Assembly: GCF_002902945.1 (NCBI RefSeq) | Contig: NZ_CP026101.1 | Span: 3,162,001-3,226,000, forward strand | Source of the DNA: Paraburkholderia caribensis | Lineage (GTDB): Bacteria > Pseudomonadota > Gammaproteobacteria > Burkholderiales > Burkholderiaceae | Reading direction: 5' to 3' | Length of the DNA: 64,000 nt | Shown here: one piece after another, positions 29,151 to 37,354 of the stretch | Position numbering within the stretch: the first letter of the stretch is position 1 | Layout of the letters: each line of letters opens with the position of its first letter | Notes under the pieces: generated by a model | Database searches by the model: none | Told to the model about the DNA's origin: nothing | The model's input: only the letters and a program-made list of their open reading frames with translations | Program-made: the position numbers and the translations under genes

Positions 29151-31030
29151 CTGACTACTCCGGGGCGGTTCTTCGTACTGTCTGAAATCTGCAGCTTCTT
29201 CGGCGCGGCATGCGTCGAAAGTCTCTTTGCACCGTTTGCACCGTTCGCGGCCGGCTGCGACGCGGCGGCGGGCTTCGCGGGATTCGTTTCGTCCGATACG
29301 ACCATCTGCTTGACGGGCTGATCGGGCGGCACGTTCAGCGAGCGCAGCGTGTCGCCGACGATCGACGAAAACACCGGGCCCGACACCTGGCCGCCGAAGT
29401 GGCTGCCCGCCGTCGGTTCGTCGACGGACACGGCCACCACGATGCGCGGATTCGGCATCGGCGCCATGCCGACGAACGACGCGCGGTACTTGCTGTGGTC
29501 ATAGCCACGGCCCACGTGCTTGTACGCCGTACCCGACTTGCCGCCGACGCGATAGCCGGGCACCGCTGCATCCGGCGACGTGCCGCCCGGCGAGACGACC
29601 GTTTCGAGCATCGCGCGAACTTCGCGCGCGGTGGTCGGCGCGAAGACCTGCGTGCCTGTTGCCGGCTGGTCTTTCGGCGTGCGGAAAATCGACACGGGCA
29701 GAATCCGGCCGTCGTTCGCAATGGCCGTGTAGGCGCGGCCCAGCTGAAACAGCGACACGGACAGACCGTAGCCGTAAGACATCGTCGCCTGCTCGATACG
29801 GCGCCAGCTCTTCCAGGGGCGCAAACGGCCCGCCGCCGCACCCGGGAAACCGACCTTCGGCGCCTGGCCGAGACCGATGCCCGTGTACATGTTCCACATC
29901 TCTTCGGGCCGGAGCTGCATGGCGATCTTCGTCGCGCCGATGTTGCTCGACTTCTGGATCACGCCGCCCACCGTCAGCACGCCGAAGCCCGAGTCGTCGG
30001 TGATGGGCGCGCCGTCCAGCACGAAACGGCCGCCACCCGTATCAACCAGTGTAGTCGGCGTAACGCGGTGCAGATCGAGCGCGAGCGACACCGTGAACGG
30101 TTTCATGATCGAGCCCGGCTCGAACGTGTCGGTCAGGATGCGGTTGCGCAACTGCTCTCCCGTCAGATGCGAGCGATCGTTCGGGTTATAGGTCGGGTAA
30201 TTGACGAGCGCGAGCACTTCGCCCGTTTGCACGTCGATGACCATCGCGGCGCCAGCTTTCGCCTTGAACTTCTGCACGGCCGCTTTCAGGTTCGTGTACG
30301 CGATGTACTGGATCTTGCTGTCGATCGACAGATCGACGTCCTGACCGTTGTGCGGCACAACCTGCTCGTCCACGTCTTCAATGATGTGGCCGAGACGGTC
30401 CTTGATGACGCGACGGCTCCCCGCCATGCCCGCGAGCAGCTTCTGGTCGCCCAGTTCGACGCCTTCCTGGCCCTCGTCCTCGACGTTCGTGAAGCCGATC
30501 AGGTGAGCCGTGATTTCGCCTTCCGGATAAAAGCGCTTGTACTCGTTGCGCTGATAGATGCCCGGAATGTTCAGCGCTTCCACTTTCGCGGCCACTTCGA
30601 CGGGCACCTGGCGCTTCACATAGACGAAGGTCTTGTCTTCCGACAGCTTCTTGCGCAGCTCCGGCTGCGTCATGTCGAGCAGCTTGGCGAGATCGGCGAG
30701 CTTGTCCGCGCCGAGGTCGTCGGGCACCGACTCGGGAATCGCCCAGATTGCGCGCACGGGCAGGCTCGTCGCGAGCACGAGGCCGTTACGGTCGAGAATC
30801 TTGCCGCGCGTGGCGGGCAACTCCAGCCGGCGCTGATAGCGGCTTTCGCCCTGCTTCTGATAGAAACCGTTGCCCGGGCCCTGAATCCAGAACGCCCGCG
30901 CCGTCAGCGCGACGAACGCCATGAAGAGCAGGAACACGACGAGCTTCGAGCGCCACATCGGCAGGCGCACCGAGAGAATCGGATTCGCCGAGAACGCGAC
31001 GCTCTTGTTCTTGTTCGACGATTTCTTCAT
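29147..31030 (-). CDS. ftsI: Septal peptidoglycan transpeptidase FtsI (PBP3)
   Basis: A 627-residue class B penicillin-binding protein. One membrane anchor lies at about residues 29-48 (KLVVFLLFMAFVALTARAFW). A dimerisation/pedestal domain follows. The transpeptidase domain shows the active-site SxxK in FEPGSIMKPF, SxN as SSN (KSSNIGATK) and KTG-equivalent KSG in GGKSGTAYKH. It cross-links septal peptidoglycan with FtsW. The C-terminal tail is basic and A/N rich. Start MKKSSNKNK at 31030 overlaps the ftsL stop. Confidence 0.96.
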   Translation of the reverse strand: MKKSSNKNKSVAFSANPILSVRLPMWRSKLVVFLLFMAFVALTARAFWIQGPGNGFYQKQGESRYQRRLELPATRGKILDRNGLVLATSLPVRAIWAIPESVPDDLGADKLADLAKLLDMTQPELRKKLSEDKTFVYVKRQVPVEVAAKVEALNIPGIYQRNEYKRFYPEGEITAHLIGFTNVEDEGQEGVELGDQKLLAGMAGSRRVIKDRLGHIIEDVDEQVVPHNGQDVDLSIDSKIQYIAYTNLKAAVQKFKAKAGAAMVIDVQTGEVLALVNYPTYNPNDRSHLTGEQLRNRILTDTFEPGSIMKPFTVSLALDLHRVTPTTLVDTGGGRFVLDGAPITDDSGFGVLTVGGVIQKSSNIGATKIAMQLRPEEMWNMYTGIGLGQAPKVGFPGAAAGRLRPWKSWRRIEQATMSYGYGLSVSLFQLGRAYTAIANDGRILPVSIFRTPKDQPATGTQVFAPTTAREVRAMLETVVSPGGTSPDAAVPGYRVGGKSGTAYKHVGRGYDHSKYRASFVGMAPMPNPRIVVAVSVDEPTAGSHFGGQVSGPVFSSIVGDTLRSLNVPPDQPVKQMVVSDETNPAKPAAASQPAANGANGAKRLSTHAAPKKLQISDSTKNRPGVVR

Positions 31031-31377
31031 CGCGTGGCTCCACGAGCTTTCGCGGCCGACGCCGGAGTCGGCGCCGAGACCGGGATCGGCGCGTCTTCGG
31101 CCTTGGCGGAGCCGGCTTCGAGCGTCAGATATTGCGTGCGTCCCGTGGTCGCGCCCTGCATCTTTAGAGAATCGGTCGCGATCTGCTCGATGCGCGAGGT
31201 CTTCGACAGCGCGCTCTGCTGATATTGAAGCTGCGAATAGTCCTGCTGCAGCTGGCGCTCCTGCGATTGGGCGCGCTGCAACTGGATAAAGAACTGACGC
31301 TGCTGATTGGTCGCGTTGACGACCGAAAGCGCACAACCCATCACGACGATCAGCAGGAAGATATTGAGACGGTTCAT
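31027..31377 (-). CDS. ftsL: Cell division protein FtsL
   Basis: A 116-residue bitopic protein: one membrane helix at residues 3-20 (RLNIFLLIVVMGCALSVV) and then a glutamine-rich coiled coil (QQRQFFIQLQRAQSQERQ, about residues 24-60). It joins FtsQ and FtsB in the divisome activation complex. The alanine/proline-rich tail after residue 90 is not conserved. It overlaps both rsmH and ftsI by 4 bp. Confidence 0.93.
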   Translation of the reverse strand: MNRLNIFLLIVVMGCALSVVNATNQQRQFFIQLQRAQSQERQLQQDYSQLQYQQSALSKTSRIEQIATDSLKMQGATTGRTQYLTLEAGSAKAEDAPIPVSAPTPASAAKARGATR

Positions 31378-32327
31378 GGCGCGATCCGCTCCGCGACGCG
31401 CATCACGGCGGAACGGGCGCGCGGGTTCGCGGCGACTTCGGCGTCGCTCGCGAATACGCGGCCAATCAGTTTGAGCGGCGGGCTCGGCAGGTCGACGGCG
31501 CGGATCGGCAGACGGCGGTCGACAGCAGGCGCATTCGAGTGCGCCTGCATGAACCGCTTGACGATCCGGTCTTCGAGCGAATGAAAGCTGATCACGACCA
31601 GCCGCCCCCCTTGCTCCAGCAACGACAATGCTGCTTCTAGTACGACTTGCAGCTCCGCAAGCTCTTGATTGATGTGAATCCGTATAGCTTGAAAGGTGCG
31701 GGTTGCCGGGTCCTTACCCTTCTCACGGGTTTTGACGACGTTAGCCACGATTTGGGCAAGCTCGCCCGTGCTGACGAGAGGCCCAAGACGGTCGGACTCT
31801 GCCCGGCGAGCAGCAAGCGCCTTTGCAATCTGAAAAGCAAACCGTTCTTCCCCATAATCCCGTATCACCTCCGTCATTTCCTGCACCGTGGCCCGCGCCA
31901 GCCAATCCGCAGCGGACTCGCCGCGCGTCGGGTCCATCCGCATGTCGAGCGGGCCGTCGGCGCGGAAACTGAAACCCCGCTCCGGGTCGTCGAACTGCGG
32001 CGACGACACGCCCAGATCCAGCAACACTCCCGACACACGCCCTACCCCGCGCTCGCTCATCGCGTCGCGCAGTGATGCGAAACTTTCATGCACGATCTCG
32101 AAGCGCGGATCGGCGATCTGCTGCGCGGTGGCAATGGCGAGCGGGTCCTTGTCGAATCCGATCAGGCGCCCTGACTCGCCCAGCTTTGCCAGCACCGCGC
32201 GGCTGTGGCCGCCGCGCCCGAACGTGCCATCTATATAGATACCGTCCGCGCGCGTGACGAGCGCATTCACCGCTTCTTCGAGCAGCACCGTGCGATGCTG
32301 CAATTCGTTACTCATCGCAGGCGCCAT
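31374..32327 (-). CDS. rsmH: 16S rRNA (cytosine-1402-N4)-methyltransferase
   Basis: A 317-residue SAM-dependent methyltransferase. It starts LQHRTVLLEEAVNAL, with the SAM-binding GIYIDGTFGRGGHSRAVL, and later LLDLGVSSPQFDDPERGFSF and VVISFHSLEDRIVKRF. The ATG at 32327 has AGGT about 7 nt upstream; a second ATG at 32315 is possible. Bases about 31610-31880 use many codons that are rare in the neighbouring genes (ATA, CTA, GTA, GGG, CTT), although the protein sequence there is conserved and normal. Confidence 0.96.
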   Translation of the reverse strand: MAPAMSNELQHRTVLLEEAVNALVTRADGIYIDGTFGRGGHSRAVLAKLGESGRLIGFDKDPLAIATAQQIADPRFEIVHESFASLRDAMSERGVGRVSGVLLDLGVSSPQFDDPERGFSFRADGPLDMRMDPTRGESAADWLARATVQEMTEVIRDYGEERFAFQIAKALAARRAESDRLGPLVSTGELAQIVANVVKTREKGKDPATRTFQAIRIHINQELAELQVVLEAALSLLEQGGRLVVISFHSLEDRIVKRFMQAHSNAPAVDRRLPIRAVDLPSPPLKLIGRVFASDAEVAANPRARSAVMRVAERIAP

Positions 32328-32342
32328 ATCTATTACCTGCGG

Positions 32343-32771
32343 TCAAAATGTGAAGTTCTTCAGAGACTCGGGCATGCCCTGCGACATCGCCGCCTGTTCC
32401 TGCGCGTCGTAGGTTTCCTTGTCCCAAATCTCGAACCGGCTTCCCATTCCCAGCAACATCACTTCTTTTTCCAGCTTCGCCGCCTGGCGCAGCTCGGGCG
32501 CGATCAGCACGCGGCCAGCCGTGTCCAGATCGACATCCGCAGCACTGCCGAGAAAAATGCGCTGAAACCATTTGGCTTCCATCGGCAGCGCGACGATCTT
32601 GGCGCGAAAGACTTCCCACTCAGGGCGCGGAAACAGCAACAGGCAGCCGTCCGGGTGACGCGTAATCGTCACTCGGCCTTCTGCCTGTCCTTGCAGCGCA
32701 TCACGATAGCGAGACGGGACGGACATCCGCCCCTTCGCATCGAGTGTCAGCGCTGACGCCCCTTGGAACAC
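32343..32771 (-). CDS. mraZ: Transcriptional regulator MraZ
   Basis: A 142-residue AbrB-like protein with two tandem swapped-hairpin domains: the first has LTLDAKGRMSVPSRYRD, the second VDLDTAGRVLIAPELR. MraZ forms ring-like oligomers and represses the mra promoter by binding phased TGGG-type repeats. Such repeats lie upstream of this gene, so autorepression of the whole division cluster is likely. The rsmH start lies 15 bp after the stop. Confidence 0.96.
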   Translation of the reverse strand: MFQGASALTLDAKGRMSVPSRYRDALQGQAEGRVTITRHPDGCLLLFPRPEWEVFRAKIVALPMEAKWFQRIFLGSAADVDLDTAGRVLIAPELRQAAKLEKEVMLLGMGSRFEIWDKETYDAQEQAAMSQGMPESLKNFTF

Positions 32772-32844
32772 TTCACTCCCCTCTTTTCAGGGCGCTGAAA
32801 GATGTCGCCCGATTCTGGAAATTTACCGAAGAAAGCGCGTTGGA

Positions 32845-32880
32845 TCACACAAAAATACACTTTCTCACACTGTCTCCCAC
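32845..32880 (-). promoter_or_regulatory. Four phased MraZ-box-like repeats
   Basis: On the minus strand the hexamers GTGGGA (32875-32880), GTGTGA (32865-32870), GTGTAT (32855-32860) and GTGTGA (32845-32850) recur with an exact 10-bp period. MraZ is known to bind direct TGGG repeats at this spacing upstream of mraZ. The upstream copy overlaps the -10 element, and the others cover the transcription start region. Confidence 0.75.
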
Positions 32881-32907
32881 TTTAGAGTAACCCCCAACAC
32901 GGGTCAA
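32879..32907 (-). promoter_or_regulatory. Candidate mra (dcw cluster) promoter
   Basis: TTGACC (32902-32907) and TAAAGT (32879-32884) on the minus strand are separated by 17 bp. Transcription would begin near 32872, leaving a leader of about 100 nt before mraZ. Confidence 0.6.
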
Positions 32908-33176
32908 GGGAGAGTCGCGGTTTTTTGACGAATTTTGTTTGCTAGAACAAGGACTTAGCGACGCCTGCTCAGGTGACGCCTAAAAATGGAAAATCGTTAT
33001 AAATGAATGAACTAACGAAACTTGTGAAGGTGATACGTGAAAAGTGCGAGGGAAGAGCGTGGAATAAAAGCGTTCGTGATGGGTGAAAAGCGCGGTAAGA
33101 CGGAAGATTTGGAGCGAATTTCCAAGGGCGACGCGGGGTGCGCCGCCCACTTCGAACAGTTGTGCTTTAAGCCAGG
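32908..33176. other. Intergenic region between mra promoter and coq7
   Basis: Together with 32772-32907 this forms a 405-bp gap between mraZ and coq7. The part beyond the mra promoter is relatively AT-rich. I see no gene, no clear terminator for coq7 and no repeat here. Confidence 0.5.
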
Positions 33177-33806
33177 CTACACGTGATACGCCGTGCGGGT
33201 CATGATCTTCGACGCGGCCCGCATCAGCGCGCGCGCCGGGAACGGTAACTCGACGCCGCCCGCATCCGTTGCGGCCTTGCCGTGCGCGGCTTCATCGATA
33301 CGCATTTGTTCGACGATCGCGCGCGACTCGTGATCGCCTTCCGGCAGCGTGGTCAGATGGCCATCCAGATGCAGTTCCACCTGCCGCTCCGTTTCCGCCA
33401 TGAAGCCGAGGCTCACGCGATCACCAAGGCGGCCAGCCGCAAGACCGATTGCAAGGGCGCCAGCATACCAGAGCGGATTGAGCAGGCTTGGACGCGAATT
33501 GAGCGCTTCGAGGCGCTTGTACGTCCACGCCAGATGATCTTCCTCTTCGCGCGCGGCGTGCTCGAAGGCCTGCTTGAGCGCGGGCGAGCGCGTTGCCAGT
33601 TTTTGCGCCTGATACAGCGCTTGCGCGCACACCTCGCCGACGTGATTCACGCGCATCAGTCCTGCTGCGTGCGCGCGCTCTTCATCAGTCAGCTCGACTG
33701 GCTCTGTCGAAGCGGGCGGCACGGGTAGCGGACGCGACATGCGCGACACCCCGGTCATTGAGCGTAAACCCCGATCGAACTCATTAATCAAATCATCAAG
33801 CAGCAT
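33177..33806 (-). CDS. coq7: Coq7-type demethoxyubiquinone hydroxylase
   Basis: A 209-residue carboxylate-bridged di-iron enzyme that adds the C6 hydroxyl in ubiquinone synthesis. Iron ligands are visible in LMRVNHVGEVCAQALY, HAAREEEDHLAWTYKRL, ETERQVELHLDGHL and RIDEAAHGKAA. The hydrophobic stretch LWYAGALAIGLAAG is the membrane-associated helix. The start at 33806 has GGAGG 5 nt upstream on its strand; a longer frame to 33881 lacks conservation. Confidence 0.93.
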   Translation of the reverse strand: MLLDDLINEFDRGLRSMTGVSRMSRPLPVPPASTEPVELTDEERAHAAGLMRVNHVGEVCAQALYQAQKLATRSPALKQAFEHAAREEEDHLAWTYKRLEALNSRPSLLNPLWYAGALAIGLAAGRLGDRVSLGFMAETERQVELHLDGHLTTLPEGDHESRAIVEQMRIDEAAHGKAATDAGGVELPFPARALMRAASKIMTRTAYHV

Positions 33807-34009
33807 TCTGGCCTCCACGACGCGGCGTCCGGAACGCTTCGCGCAAAGCCTTGCCCAGCGAGACTTTGCGGCCGGTGGCAAGAAAAATTCCGAAGCGTCT
33901 CCGACGGCCGATTCTGGATTTTAGATCATGTTGCGTAAACGAAACAGCGGCCGGATGGCTGCCCTGCTTTTTCTTTGTGCGCTTAGGTGTCTTTGTTACA
34001 TTACGTGGC

Positions 34010-34052
34010 AACTTCTCGAAGAAGTTACGCAAGGTCGCGACACAGATAAATA
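34010..34052 (+). promoter_or_regulatory. Candidate porin promoter with inverted repeat
   Basis: TTACGC (34025-34030) and TAAATA (34047-34052) are spaced by 16 bp. The inverted repeat AACTTC-TCGAA-GAAGTT (34010-34026) reaches into the -35 element and could be an operator. Consensus match is moderate. Confidence 0.35.
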
Positions 34053-34097
34053 CTTGCCTTGCTTGAAAATAATTCGCAATTCCTTGGAGATCTTTCG

Positions 34098-35300
34098 ATG
34101 AAAAAGTCGCTTCTCGCTCTTGCAGCATTGGGCGCGTTTGCTGGCGTCGCTCACGCTCAGAGCAGCGTGACGCTGTACGGCATTATTGATGAAGGTTTTA
34201 ACTACACGAACCACGTGCAGGCAGCAGCCGGTGCTGGCCGCACGAACCAGAGCCTGTACAACCTGTCGAGCGGCGTTCTGCAAGGCAGCCGTTGGGGCCT
34301 GCGCGGTACTGAAGACCTCGGCGGCGGCCTGAAGGCCGTGTTCGTGCTGGAAAGCGGCTTCGACGTGAACAGCGGTAAGTCGGGTCAGGGCGGCGCGCTG
34401 TTCGGCCGTCAGGCTTACGTTGGTCTGTCGAGCCAGTTCGGTACGGTTACGCTGGGTCGCCAGTACGACTCCGTGGTCGACTATGTCGGTCCGCTGGAAG
34501 CCGGCGACCAGTGGGGCGGCTACATCGCGGCTCACCCGGACGATCTGGACAACTTCAACAACGCAAACCGCGTGAACAACGCAATCAAGTTCACGAGCGC
34601 GAACTACGCCGGCCTGACGTTCGGCGGCATGTATAGCCTCGGTGGTGTTGCAGGTGCGACGGGCCGCAACCAGATCTGGTCGGTGGGCGCTGGCTACAAC
34701 AACGGCCCGCTGGTGTTGGGTGCTGGCTACTTGAACGTCCGCGATCCGAATACCTCCTTCTGGGGCAACGTGCCGAGCAGCGGCGCGAACCCGACCAACA
34801 ACATCGGCAAGGTTACGGGCGTCCAGAGCAACCCGGTCATCTCGGGCTTCGCTTCGGCTAACTCGTACCAGGTCGCTGGCGCGGGTGGTGCGTACACGTT
34901 CGGCGCAGCAACGGTCGGCGTGACGTATTCGTTCATCCAGTTCGGCAACCTCGGCACGGAGAACGTCACGGCTCCGGCTTACCGCGGCTCGGCAACGTTC
35001 AACAACGGCGAAATCAACTTCAAGTATCAGTTGACGCCGGCTCTCGTTCTGGGCGCAGCATATGATTACACGCGCCTCGCTTCGTTCAACGGTCATGGCG
35101 GCGCGCACTACAACCAGGGCGCACTGGGCGCGGACTACTTCCTGTCGAAGCGCACGGACGTCTACCTGATCGGCGTGTACCAGCATGCTTCGGGTACGGA
35201 CTCGACGGGCCAGCAAGCAGTTGCTTCGATCAACGGCCTGACGCCGTCAAACTCGAACAACCAGTTGACGGCTCGCGTTGGTATCCGTCACAAGTTCTAA
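34098..35300 (+). CDS. Gram-negative porin (Burkholderia OpcP/Omp38-like)
   Basis: A 400-residue general diffusion porin. A clear signal peptide MKKSLLALAALGAFAGVAHA is cleaved before QSSVTLYGIIDEG, the standard mature start of beta-proteobacterial porins. Loop 3-type and strand motifs are visible (SRWGLRGTEDLGGGLKAVF, ALFGRQAYVGLSSQFGTVTL). It ends with RVGIRHKF, the terminal aromatic residue recognised by the BAM complex. The ATG at 34098 has GGAGA 9 nt upstream. Codon use is strongly biased, as in highly expressed genes. Substrate specificity cannot be told. Confidence 0.94.
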   Translation: MKKSLLALAALGAFAGVAHAQSSVTLYGIIDEGFNYTNHVQAAAGAGRTNQSLYNLSSGVLQGSRWGLRGTEDLGGGLKAVFVLESGFDVNSGKSGQGGALFGRQAYVGLSSQFGTVTLGRQYDSVVDYVGPLEAGDQWGGYIAAHPDDLDNFNNANRVNNAIKFTSANYAGLTFGGMYSLGGVAGATGRNQIWSVGAGYNNGPLVLGAGYLNVRDPNTSFWGNVPSSGANPTNNIGKVTGVQSNPVISGFASANSYQVAGAGGAYTFGAATVGVTYSFIQFGNLGTENVTAPAYRGSATFNNGEINFKYQLTPALVLGAAYDYTRLASFNGHGGAHYNQGALGADYFLSKRTDVYLIGVYQHASGTDSTGQQAVASINGLTPSNSNNQLTARVGIRHKF

Positions 35301-35327
35301 TAAGTTGTGAAAGCGTAGTTACCCTCG

Positions 35328-35352
35328 AGGGCGCCTTAGGGCGCCCTTTTTT
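35328..35352 (+). terminator. Rho-independent terminator of the porin gene
   Basis: The perfect stem AGGGCGCC/GGCGCCCT with loop TTAG is followed by six T, 27 bp after the porin stop. Confidence 0.93.
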
Positions 35353-35395
35353 ATTGGTGCTTGCGAAGCCTTTGGTCGCTCGCGCCAATGCAAAC

Positions 35396-35429
35396 AAAAA
35401 CGGCCCAACGGTTTGCACCATTGGGCCGT
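35396..35429 (-). terminator. Rho-independent terminator of the acyl-CoA synthetase gene
   Basis: Arms ACGGCCCAA/TTGGGCCGT enclose an inner GGT/ACC pair and a TTGC loop. On the minus strand five T follow. It lies about 80 bp after the stop of the minus-strand gene and faces the porin terminator. Confidence 0.85.
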
Positions 35430-35509
35430 CCCTGATTTGAGGCGCTGACTCTCACATCTATCTTTGCGCCACAGGTCTCCTCGCCTACAACCTTGCTCGC
35501 GCCGACGCG

Positions 35510-37183
35510 TTACGCCCGGCCGTCACGCAATTCGCGCCGCAAGATCTTGCCGACATTGCTCTTCGGCAGTTCCTTGCGAAACTCGACGAGCCTCGGGCGC
35601 TTGTAGCCCGTCAGCTGAGTCTTGCAGTACGCGAAGATGTCGGCGTCGGTGATCGCGTCGTCCTTCTTCACGATGTAAAGCTTCACCGCTTCGCCCGAAT
35701 GCTCGTCGGGCACGCCGACAGCCGCCACTTCGAATACGCCGGGGTGCCTGGCGACCACGTCTTCGATCTCGTTCGGATAGACGTTGAAGCCCGACACGAG
35801 AATCATGTCCTTCTTCCGGTCGACGATCTTCACGAAACCATCGTCGTTGACGGTCGCGATGTCGCCTGAACGGAAGAAGCCGTCGGACGTCATCACCTTT
35901 GCCGTTTCGTCGGGCCTGTTCCAGTAGCCCGCCATCACCTGCGGACCACGGATGCACAACTCTCCCGCCTGGCCGGGAGGCAATTCGTTGCCGTCGTCGT
36001 CGCGGATCGAGACTTCCGTCGACGGCAGCGGCAGGCCGATCGTGCCACTGTACTCAGTGACTGTGGTCGGATTGCAGGTGACGCACGGCGACGTCTCCGA
36101 CAATCCGTAGCCTTCGACGATCGGCGCGCGCGTGCGCTCGTACCAGCGGTTCGCGACGGCTTCCTGCACGGCCATCCCGCCGGCATTCGCAACCAGCAGA
36201 TTCGAGAAATCGAGCTTCCCGAAATCGGGATGATTGAGCATCGCGTTGTACAGCGTATTCACGGCGGGAAACGTCGTGATTTTGTAGCCTTGCAGCGACT
36301 GGATCATGCCGGCGATATCGCGCGGATTCGGAATCAGCACGCCGAGGCCGCCCGTGCGGATCGTCAGCAGACCGCAAACCGTCAGCGCGAACACGTGGTA
36401 AAGCGGCAGTGCTACAACGGTCACGAACTGATCGATGTCACCGCGCTTCTTGCGCGCCGGCTCCACCCACACATGCGACTGCAGCACGTTCGCGACCAGA
36501 TTGCGATGCAGGAGCGTGGCGCCCTTGGCGACGCCCGTCGTGCCGCCTGTGTACTGGAGAAACGCGACGTCGTCGGGACTCTGCTTCACAGGTTTGAACT
36601 TGCTGCGCGCGCCGTCGGAAATGGCATCGTTGAATCTGACGTGGCCCGGCAGATTCCATGCGGGGACCATCTTTTTCACGCGACGTACGACGAAATTGAC
36701 GATCAATCCCTTCGCACCCATCAGATCGCCCATCGACGCGACGACGATATGTTTGATCGACGTATTGCGTACGATCGCCTGCAACGTCACCGCGAAGTTC
36801 TCGAGAAGGATGATCGCTTCCGCGCCGCTGTCCTTGAGCTGATGCTCGAGCTCGCGCGGCGTGTAAAGCGGGTTCACGTTCACGACGACGTAACCCGCGC
36901 GCAGGATCGCCGCGAGCGCGACCGGATACTGCAGGACGTTGGGCATCATGATGGCGATACGCGCACCGCGCGCAATGCCCTTCGACTGGAGCCAACCGGC
37001 AAGGCGCGTCGACAGGCTGTCGAGTTCGCCGTACGTGATCTGCTTGCCCATGCAGGCGAAGGCCGGCTTTGCGCGATATTCGCGGAAGCTCTCCTCCAGC
37101 ATGTCGGTGACCGACTCGTATTGCGTCGGATCGATCTCTTTTGGCACGCCGGGCGGATACGACTTCAGCCAGACTTTTTCCAT
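35510..37183 (-). CDS. fadD: Long-chain fatty acid-CoA ligase
   Basis: A 557-residue adenylate-forming enzyme that activates long-chain fatty acids for beta-oxidation. The AMP-binding motif YTGGTTGVAKGATLLHRN is near residue 210, the FadD region GYGLSETSPCVTCNP near 365, and the C-terminal domain hinge VDRKKDMILVSGFNVYPNEIE near 450. The start at 37183 (MEKVWLKSYPPGVP) has GGAGGAGAC upstream. Single gene with its own terminator; the molybdopterin enzyme gene lies 171 bp upstream on the same strand. Confidence 0.92.
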   Translation of the reverse strand: MEKVWLKSYPPGVPKEIDPTQYESVTDMLEESFREYRAKPAFACMGKQITYGELDSLSTRLAGWLQSKGIARGARIAIMMPNVLQYPVALAAILRAGYVVVNVNPLYTPRELEHQLKDSGAEAIILLENFAVTLQAIVRNTSIKHIVVASMGDLMGAKGLIVNFVVRRVKKMVPAWNLPGHVRFNDAISDGARSKFKPVKQSPDDVAFLQYTGGTTGVAKGATLLHRNLVANVLQSHVWVEPARKKRGDIDQFVTVVALPLYHVFALTVCGLLTIRTGGLGVLIPNPRDIAGMIQSLQGYKITTFPAVNTLYNAMLNHPDFGKLDFSNLLVANAGGMAVQEAVANRWYERTRAPIVEGYGLSETSPCVTCNPTTVTEYSGTIGLPLPSTEVSIRDDDGNELPPGQAGELCIRGPQVMAGYWNRPDETAKVMTSDGFFRSGDIATVNDDGFVKIVDRKKDMILVSGFNVYPNEIEDVVARHPGVFEVAAVGVPDEHSGEAVKLYIVKKDDAITDADIFAYCKTQLTGYKRPRLVEFRKELPKSNVGKILRRELRDGRA

Positions 37184-37354
37184 ACGGCGTCTCCTCCGTG
37201 ATTTTCGAATGGTCGTGCTAAAAGCCGCATCGTAGCATGCGCACACGTGCCGACATTCGGGATAAGCCCCCAGTTAGACGGTGCACTCGAAAGCGCACGG
37301 ACCGGGCACGAAGGCGCAGCGGTCGCGTTCCCGCCGCGCGTGCGAAAAAGCCAC

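Noticed and set aside
33996..35216. A 406-codon minus-strand frame over the porin gene
   Set aside because: Antisense shadow of a highly biased porin gene with clear signal peptide and terminator on the other strand.
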